Positions 58,205-64,000 of a stretch of DNA of 64,000 bases are shown here, piece after piece. This DNA comes from Elgaria multicarinata webbii (lineage: Eukaryota; Chordata; Lepidosauria; Squamata; Anguidae). The position numbers and the translations under genes were made by a program. The stretch covers positions 12,460,501-12,524,500 of the forward strand of contig NC_086185.1 of NCBI RefSeq assembly GCF_023053635.1, written 5' to 3'. Positions within the stretch are counted from its first letter, which is position 1, and the number at the start of each line of letters is the position of its first letter. The notes below the pieces were generated by a model. That model was not told where the DNA came from. It saw only the letters and a program-made list of their open reading frames with translations, and searched no databases.

Positions 58205-58690
58205 CAACAATTGCAGCAAAACAAAGATGAAGCTGAGCATAGTAGCACATAGTAGCGTTACCATTTCCCAGTTAGACTACTGCAGTGTGCTCTTCGTGGG
58301 GCTGCTCTTGAAGAGTGTTTGGGCACTGGTGGTGCAAAATGCTGCAGGCTTTCTGTTGTGCGCACATTACACCAGTCTTAAATCGATTAAACTGGCTATC
58401 AGCTGGGCTCAGTTCAAGGCTCTGAACCTGCCCATAGACTATGATGTTCATCTGAAACTGTTGTACGTCCCACTACTGAAAGATACCGGAGCAGTTGGGA
58501 TGCAGGAGAGGGCTTTTTTTTGGTGACAGCTAGCCCTTAATTGTTTACCTTCCAGCTAGATGTAAAGGCATTCCTGTTCCACTCAACGTTTGTTGGTTTT
58601 ATATGGTTCATGGGTTGTTTTAATTTTTCGGAGGTCAGTACTCTGTTTTTAACCTTTGTTATTGTTTTAATATTTATCCTGTACGTTGTT
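58205..58690 (+). repeat. L2-type LINE 3' end
   Basis: A + frame reads TISQLDYCSVLFVGL, LVVQNAAGFLLC, HYTSLKSIKLAISWAQFKAL, the L2-clade C-terminal motifs (SxLDYCNxLxxGL, VQNxAARLL, LHWLPIxxRxxFK). The 3' UTR follows to about 58,690. Confidence 0.8.
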
Positions 58691-58691
58691 G

Positions 58692-58985
58692 TTGTTTATT
58701 CGTTCAGTCGTTTCCGACTCTTCATGACTTCATGGACCAGCCCACGCCAGAGCTTTCTGTCGGCTGTCGCCACCCCTAGCTCCCCCAAGGTCAAGTCTGT
58801 CACCTCCAGAATATCCTCCATCCATCTTGCCCTTGGTTGGCCCCTCTTCCTTTTGCCTTCCACTTTCCCTAGCATCAGCCTCTTCTCCAGGGTATCCTGT
58901 CTTCTTATTAGGTGGCCAAAGTACTTCAGTTTTGCCTTTAATACCATTCCCTCAAGTGAGCAGTCTGGCTTTATCCTGTACAGCA
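58692..58985 (-). repeat. BovB (RTE clade) LINE 3' end, antisense
   Basis: The - strand encodes KYFGHLIRRQDTLEKRLMLG, KVEGKRKRGQPRARWMEDI, LWRGLVHEVMKSRKRL, matching the BovB C-terminal pattern (YFGHVMRR, LMLGKVEGKRRRGRQRMRW, VHGVTKSRTRL) as I recall it. The + strand carries the matching GTCGTTTCCGACTC and GGTGGCCAAAGTACTTCAG blocks. It is truncated and inserted at the end of the L2 copy. Confidence 0.88.
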
Positions 58986-59049
58986 GTCTGTAAAACATTT
59001 TAATGAATAAATAAAACAGTAAAACCATCCCACCCCCAAAATGATACAA

Positions 59050-59562
59050 TGTCAGGGATTGCAAACAATCTGAGCTTGGAGAAAGCTATTAGAAGCTACT
59101 GACTTCTCTTCTTTGGCTCAACACAGCTCAGTTGGAAACAAAGCCTGTAGATAGCAGATATTCAGCGGATACTTCCAGGATACAGAGCTAGCTTTATAGC
59201 AGGAATAATATTATTGCTCCACAGGATTAGGAATAAAGCACTGCGACAGGTTCTGTAAACACGAATATAACATTTACTTTGAGGTAGATATTTGCAGGAT
59301 CAAGACATACAATCAATACTCACGAAACGTAACACGTTCAGAAATACATCACACAGGAGAGAAGTTACAAACTGTACAGACACTCTTTATATACAGATAT
59401 AGCAGATCACATGATTCAATCAATCAATTAACACCATATCCCAATTGTCAATTAACCCTTGACATTGGCTGATGCAATGACGTAGCCTGATGCAATCTTC
59501 CTCCAGACTTGCCTCACCTCTGGTTGTCACAAAAATCTGGACAATAAAATCCAACCCTGACA
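59050..59562 (-). mobile_element. Solo LTR of an LTR retroelement, 513 bp (fossil)
   Basis: It begins TGTCAGGGATTG and ends CAACCCTGACA, and is flanked by a perfect 5-bp duplication TACAA (59,045-59,049 and 59,563-59,567). On the - strand a TATATAAAG box is followed by the expected R/U5-like stretch, so the element pointed to the left. No internal region is present, as after LTR-LTR recombination. A 5-bp duplication fits Ty3/gypsy or ERV types; the family is not resolved. Confidence 0.85.
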
Positions 59563-59639
59563 TACAACTTCCTCAAGTTGTAAAGTAATGATAGTTTCAC
59601 CCTAAAACTGGAGACAAGACTACATGCAGTGCATAGTTA

Positions 59640-59890
59640 AATCTATAGAATTTGCTTCCAGAAGGCAGAGTGATGGCTGCCAACTTTGATGGCTTTAAAA
59701 GGGAATTGGACAAATTAATGGAAGGTAAGGCTCTCTAGTCATGATGGCTATAGATTACCTGCAGTATCCATATGCATCTCAAAACCAGTTGCTGGGAAAC
59801 ACATATGGGAAGGTGCTCAAAGTCCTGCTTGTGGGCTTCTCTTAAGCATCTGGTTGGCCACTGTATGTACAGAAAGCTGGACTACAAGGC
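59640..59890 (+). repeat. CR1/L3-type LINE 3' end, old
   Basis: It keeps GGCTTTAAAAGGGAATTGGA, ACCAGTTGCTGGGAAACA and CTGGTTGGCCACTGTATG and ends before the tail. Confidence 0.7.
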
Positions 59891-60215
59891 AGGATTGTAA
59901 GCTAATTTTAAAACAGGTTTTTGTTGCTGGTTTACGAATCCTGTCTTGTTTGGGCACCCATAATCTGGATTTGGACATAGCAAAAAGCTCTCCCTCCCCT
60001 GTTCATTTACCTGCTCTCCCAAAGGAAGAAGTGAAACGAGAGCGAAGACTGCTTGTCCACATCATGGTTTATTGAGCCAGGTTTCTTCTTAAAGTGATGC
60101 GTGACTGCAGCCATTGTTGTTGAACCTAATAAGAGTTTTGATCAACAGATTTCTTTTTTCTGTTAAGCAATTAATGTGCATTCTTGATTTCCCTCGGCCC
60201 TTGCTTTCCCACCAG

Positions 60216-60320
60216 ATGGCAAAATGGGTTGCCCTTCCTACAGCCCTGGCATGGGCACCTATGAATGTATATGCTGCATCTGAAGAGGAAACAAAGTCCC
60301 ATCGTGTTAAGGCTCATCAG
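60216..60320 (+). CDS. APOOL: APOOL coding exon 2
   Basis: It begins in phase 0 after CTTTCCCACCAG, reads MAKWVALPTALAW, then APMNVYAASEEETK, and ends KAHQ at a GTAGGA donor in phase 0. Its 35 codons match the human exon in length (MGKLTTMPAGLIY... to KPEQ, as I recall). The small hydrophobic stretch ending VYAA precedes charged residues, as in the MICOS apolipoprotein-O-like family. The best-conserved part comes in the next exon. Confidence 0.88.
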
Positions 60321-61159
60321 GTAGGATTTGAAAGACTTCCTTGGGCTTTTAAAAATTAAGCAAGTGAATGGATGCAGAGGTGAGGAAAGGCTTTCCTCAG
60401 AAGTTTCTTAAAATAGTAAGATAAAACCTTTAAGGATGCTACATCACAGATGTGTGAGGGAGGTGGGGAAGGATTAAAATGATACAGTAATTGTAATGTA
60501 TAGTAAATAAAATTTAGCAGTTGGGGATAACCTCCGAGGGGATTCCTCTAGAAGGTGAGGCCAGGAGTCTAAACCCTTCCCCCTGGAAGAACCCAAAGAG
60601 GCTTTGCGGGCTGGATTAGGCCTGTGTGCTGCAGATTCTGCACTCCTGAATTAAATTTTTATTTATTGTTGAAAATTTCTACCTCCCCCTCCCTGTTCCC
60701 GGGAAGCTTCCAAATTAAAAATACAAAAAACCTTATAAAAATAACAAGGTAATGTGTAAAATGTTCTTTAATGTGCACATAAAACTTTGGAAAGAACGTT
60801 TTTCTATAAGCTATGACTGAGGTATAAAAAGTACATAAGATGAATGTACTTAGATTTATGTGCTTAGATTACTGTACTAGAATGAAGGCGTTATTAATTG
60901 TTCTCCAAAAGACACTGGGTTGGATCCAGACTTAGTCGTACTTGAAATAGACCCATTGAAATCCATGGGACTTAAGTTAATCATGAAGAAAATGAGGCCA
61001 AATCACGATCCTTCTGTGATTTGCAAAGCCTTTCGCCTGATTGCACAGTTTTAGAAAAAGAAAATTCATAGGCATTGTATTGGGAATCCTAAAATAAGCT
61101 GTTCATTTTCATTATTTTTCCAAGACAAGCCTCTTAGGACTTATTTTTTCCCCTTCCAG

Positions 61160-61279
61160 CTTCCTATTTATAATGCACCACCTCTGAAATCAAGATATAT
61201 TGATGAAAAGCCTGGCCGTTTGCAAACTGGGATATCATCAGTAAGAAAGTCAGCAAGTTACTATGTTAATGCGTGCAAG
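61160..61279 (+). CDS. APOOL: APOOL coding exon 3
   Basis: Phase 0 in (after TTTTTTCCCCTTCCAG) and out (GTAAGA), 40 codons: LPIYNAPPLKSRYIDEKPG, then ISSVRKSASYYVNACK. Human APOOL reads LPIYTAPPLQSKYVEEQPG as I recall; the paralog APOO reads LSLYSVPEGQSKYVEEARS, so APOOL rather than APOO is indicated. The following exons (transmembrane segments and tail) were not found in the remaining 2.7 kb and presumably lie beyond the window. Confidence 0.93.
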
Positions 61280-62409
61280 GTAAGAAGATGAGTTAACTTA
61301 ACAGGCCAAGAATTCTCATCCATGTTTTGCCATAAGTGAGCATTTGGATAAATCGGAGCCGATACGGAACAGCAAAGATTTCTGTTGGTGTATATATCCG
61401 CTCTAAGATTTCCAATGCATTTTGATATCAGAGTCCTCCTTAGACGAATACTTGAAAACAGAAGTAATATAAAAACTAATTTTCAAGGGGAAGCCCTCAC
61501 TCCCACTCTGTTGATTTCAAAACACCTTTGGAAATTTGGACTGAATCAATCTTCTTTACAACTACAGGAGTGTTTGCTTAAGAAGTTGCTCTCATAGTAG
61601 GGAAAAGGTAGGAGCAAAAATGAACAGGGATCCTCTTCTAGGTTTTGAGTCCTGTATAATGTCTCCCTGAATATTATTGTATTCCTAAGCTTGGAGGGTA
61701 GGGACCTCTTGTGGTATAAATTCCAATGCTGGTATTTTTGGTCTCAGAACATCTACAATATAAACTGAAATTAATAGTTGTGAAATGCATAGTGCTATTA
61801 TATACTTTTCTTGCAATTTCCCAAACTGTCTGCTGTAACCCCAGTGATTTGTGTATGAATCTATATAGCTGTTGGTTTGTTTTTGCTTGTTTGCTTTGAT
61901 TGCTTTGGGTGAAAAGCAGTTAAAAAGTACCTTACATCAGTGTAATATTTAAAAAGTACAGCTAAAGTTCTGATGCCGAGGCCTAAAAACATTGACATTT
62001 TCAGATGGTGTTAGAAAATGTGATGCATTAAAACGGCTAAAGCAAACCCCTTAGGCACCATGTAAATGTGACTTACGCTGTAGCAGTAGAGTAATGCAAT
62101 GGAATTACACGTTCCTGTTATGTCTGTCTATTGGTAGTTGTGTCAGGAGGAGAGGGGAATGTTTGTTTATGCATTTGTTTGTGTGATTTAAAATATTTAT
62201 ATTTTGCCTGGAACAGACTTCCAAGACAGTTGACGATATGGAAAGACTAATGCATGATAAACATAATAAGATGTTAGACTTAGAACAGATGGTTTGGAAG
62301 GACTATGTTTTATTATTAGTTATGGCCTGGATCCAATGCACCATGTGACTAGTTTTGCATGCCCAAATGAGTTTGGATGCGTGTTCCTCAAAAAGTCCCC
62401 CCTCCTCCT
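61280..62409 (+). other. APOOL: APOOL intron 3, nothing identified
   Basis: I looked for a next exon resembling YVFVKNG...FGKDAYVYLKNPP and did not find one. AT-rich, no recognised repeat. Confidence 0.5.
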
Positions 62410-62862
62410 CATTGGAGGAGGGCAACCAGGATTATCAGGGGTCTGGAAACAAAGCCCTATGAAGAGAGACTGAAAGAACTGGGCATGTTTAGCCTGGAGA
62501 AGAGAAGATTGAGGGGAGACATGAGAGCACTCTTCAAATACTTGAAAGGTTGTCACACAGAGGAGGGCCAGGATCTCTTCTCGATCCTCCCAGAGTTCAG
62601 GACACGGAATAACGGGCTCAAGTTAAAGGAAGCCAGATTCCGACTGGACATCAGGAAAAACTTCCTGACTGTTAGAGCAGTACGACAATGGAATCAGTTA
62701 CCTAGGGAGGTTGTGGGCTCTTCCACACTAGAGGCCTTCAAGAGGCAGCTGGACAACCATCTGTCAGGGATGCTTTAGGGTGGAATCCTGCATTGAGCAG
62801 GGGGTTGGACTCGATGGCCTTAGAGGCCCCTTCCAACTCTACTAATCTATGATTCTATGATG
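62410..62862 (+). repeat. CR1-type LINE 3' end
   Basis: The + frame reads [72 protein letters not shown]. Then follows GGGTTGGACTCGATGGCCTT and the CTATGATTCTATGATG tail. It is the best-preserved CR1 end here, and the frame is open through 133 codons. Confidence 0.9.
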
Positions 62863-63177
62863 AACCTCATCCAAAACTTTAGTAAACACAGTCTGATAAT
62901 GGCATACAGGGTCTGCCATTCAAAGCAGAAATGTCCGGAATTCCACTGGGTAGATCCAAGACTTTGGGTACAACCAATAAAGTTGCTTTTTGGATCTCAG
63001 CCGTTGCTCCTTTTAGAGTGGGGGCCGAAGGACTTTTACACTGCCTTCATCCAACTGATGATGGGTGAGTTGACACGCTGTATAATGTAAGTGTACCACA
63101 GTGTGATTTGACATACAAGCTGTTGTGTAATTCCACGTGGCTGGATAACTTTACAATCTGAAGGGAGCATCAGTGTC

Positions 63178-63415
63178 AGCCAGCCAGTGTGGTATAGTGG
63201 CTAAAGTGTTGGACTGGGAGTCGGGAGATCCAGGTTCTAGTCTCCACTTAGCCATGGAAACCCACTGGGTGACTTTGAGCCAGTCAGACTCTCAGCCCAC
63301 CCTTCCTCACAAGGTTGTTGTTGGGAGGATAAAATAGAAAGCAGGAGGATTATATATGGCACCTTGGATTCCTTTGAGGGGGGGGAAGTGGTATATAAAT
63401 GCAGAAATAAATTAA
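63178..63415 (+). repeat. tRNA-derived SINE of Sauria type
   Basis: GCCAGTGTGGTATAGTGGCT, GAGATCCAGGTTCTAGTC, CACTGGGTGACTTTGAGCCA and a weak AATAAATTAATAAA tail. Confidence 0.85.
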
Positions 63416-63418
63416 TAA

Positions 63419-63515
63419 ACCTGGTGCCTTCCAAATGTGTTGTACTACAACTCCCATCACCCCTTGCTCGGGATGATGGGAGTTGCAATCCAAACACGGG
63501 ACGTTGGGGAGGTCT
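63419..63515. repeat. Short palindromic ACTACAACTCCCA element
   Basis: TTGTACTACAACTCCCATCA is mirrored by TGATGGGAGTTGCAATCCAA. Confidence 0.75.
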
Positions 63516-63730
63516 GTTATATTATTGAAGACAATTTTCCCTGTATGCATTATACAAGTTGGCCCCAGATCCAGGAAAGTAGCAGCACTGCAGGACTCTC
63601 TCTGCCATTACCTAAGATTAGAGAGGTATGACAATCTAAACATTGCTATGTGTTAGGCAGGTGAAGATGCATAGGCTTTAACTGGAACTTGATTTCCTCT
63701 TGCCCTACCTAAGGGGAGAGTGAGTGGTTA

Positions 63731-64000
63731 TAGAATCATAGAATAGCAGAGTTGGAAGGGGCCTACAAGGCCATCGAGTCCAACCCCCTGCTCAATGCAG
63801 GAATCCACCCTAAAGCATCCCTGACAGATGGTTGTCCAGCTGCCTCTTGAATGCCTCTAGTGTGGGAGAGCCCACAACCTCCCTAGGTAGCTGATTCCAC
63901 CGTCGCACTGCTCTAACAGTCAGGAAATTTTTCCTGATGTCCAGCCGGAATCTGGCTTCCTTTAACTTGAGCCCGTTATTCCGTGTCCTGCACTCTGGGA
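63731..64000 (-). repeat. CR1-type LINE 3' end, antisense, cut by the window edge
   Basis: It starts TAGAATCATAGAATAGCAGA and continues as the copy at 9,276-9,628 to the last base of the window. Confidence 0.88.

Larger units (their letters stand above)
53853..60215 (+). other. APOOL: APOOL intron 1
   Basis: A 6.4-kb phase-0 intron with GTGAGT donor and TTGCTTTCCCACCAG acceptor. It holds a tandem repeat, LINE ends (CR1, L2, BovB), MITEs, SINEs and a solo LTR, all listed. Stretches 54,960-55,820, 56,400-57,070 and 59,900-60,200 show nothing I can assign. Confidence 0.75.

Noticed and set aside
61280-64000. A further APOOL exon
   Set aside because: I looked for the transmembrane segments of MIC27 downstream of exon 3 and found only repeats and non-coding sequence.

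Overview
The window is nuclear DNA of a vertebrate, most likely a squamate reptile (lizard or snake). The repeats point that way: CR1/L3 and L2 LINE 3' ends, a BovB (RTE) 3' end, tRNA-derived SINEs of the Sauria type, Penelope-like and L1-like fragments, and many short palindromic DNA elements. Only two host genes can be supported. Both lie on the + strand and both are cut by the window edges.

Left part (1-11,946): the last five coding exons (3,749-10,724) of a CNK scaffold gene (connector enhancer of KSR). They run from the end of the PH domain to a C-terminal PDZ-binding motif ETHV. Exon phases join cleanly (1, 0, 1, 0). The protein is CNKSR2-like, but from memory it is clearly more diverged from human CNKSR2 than I expect of an ortholog, so it may be a fourth CNK paralog. 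A 3' UTR follows.

Middle (11,950-53,700): an intergenic region whose main feature is a direct tandem duplication of about 14.35 kb. Copy 1 is 17,736-32,087 and copy 2 is 32,088-46,461, joined with a 2-bp microhomology (CC). The copies differ by only a few bases per kb plus several small indels. Each carries the same set of fossils: Penelope ends and RT, CR1 pieces, a short solo LTR, a hAT-type MITE, an L1-like fragment and an unidentified proline-rich repeat present twice in inverted orientation. Each also carries an AT-rich, UTR-like stretch ending in AATAAA. Just beyond copy 2 is a degenerate satellite with dimeric higher-order structure.

Right part (53,700-64,000): a GC-rich TATA-less promoter (GC box, two CCAAT boxes, a CRE, a YY1-like start) and the first three coding exons of APOOL (MIC27, a MICOS subunit of the mitochondrial inner membrane). 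The rest of APOOL lies beyond the window. Its intron 1 holds a tandem repeat, a BovB end, an L2 end and a second solo LTR.

The two genes do not obviously work together. Their adjacency may be informative: human CNKSR2 and APOO are neighbours on Xp22, and APOOL is the paralog of APOO. A CNKSR2-like gene beside APOOL is what a genome-duplication paralogon would predict.
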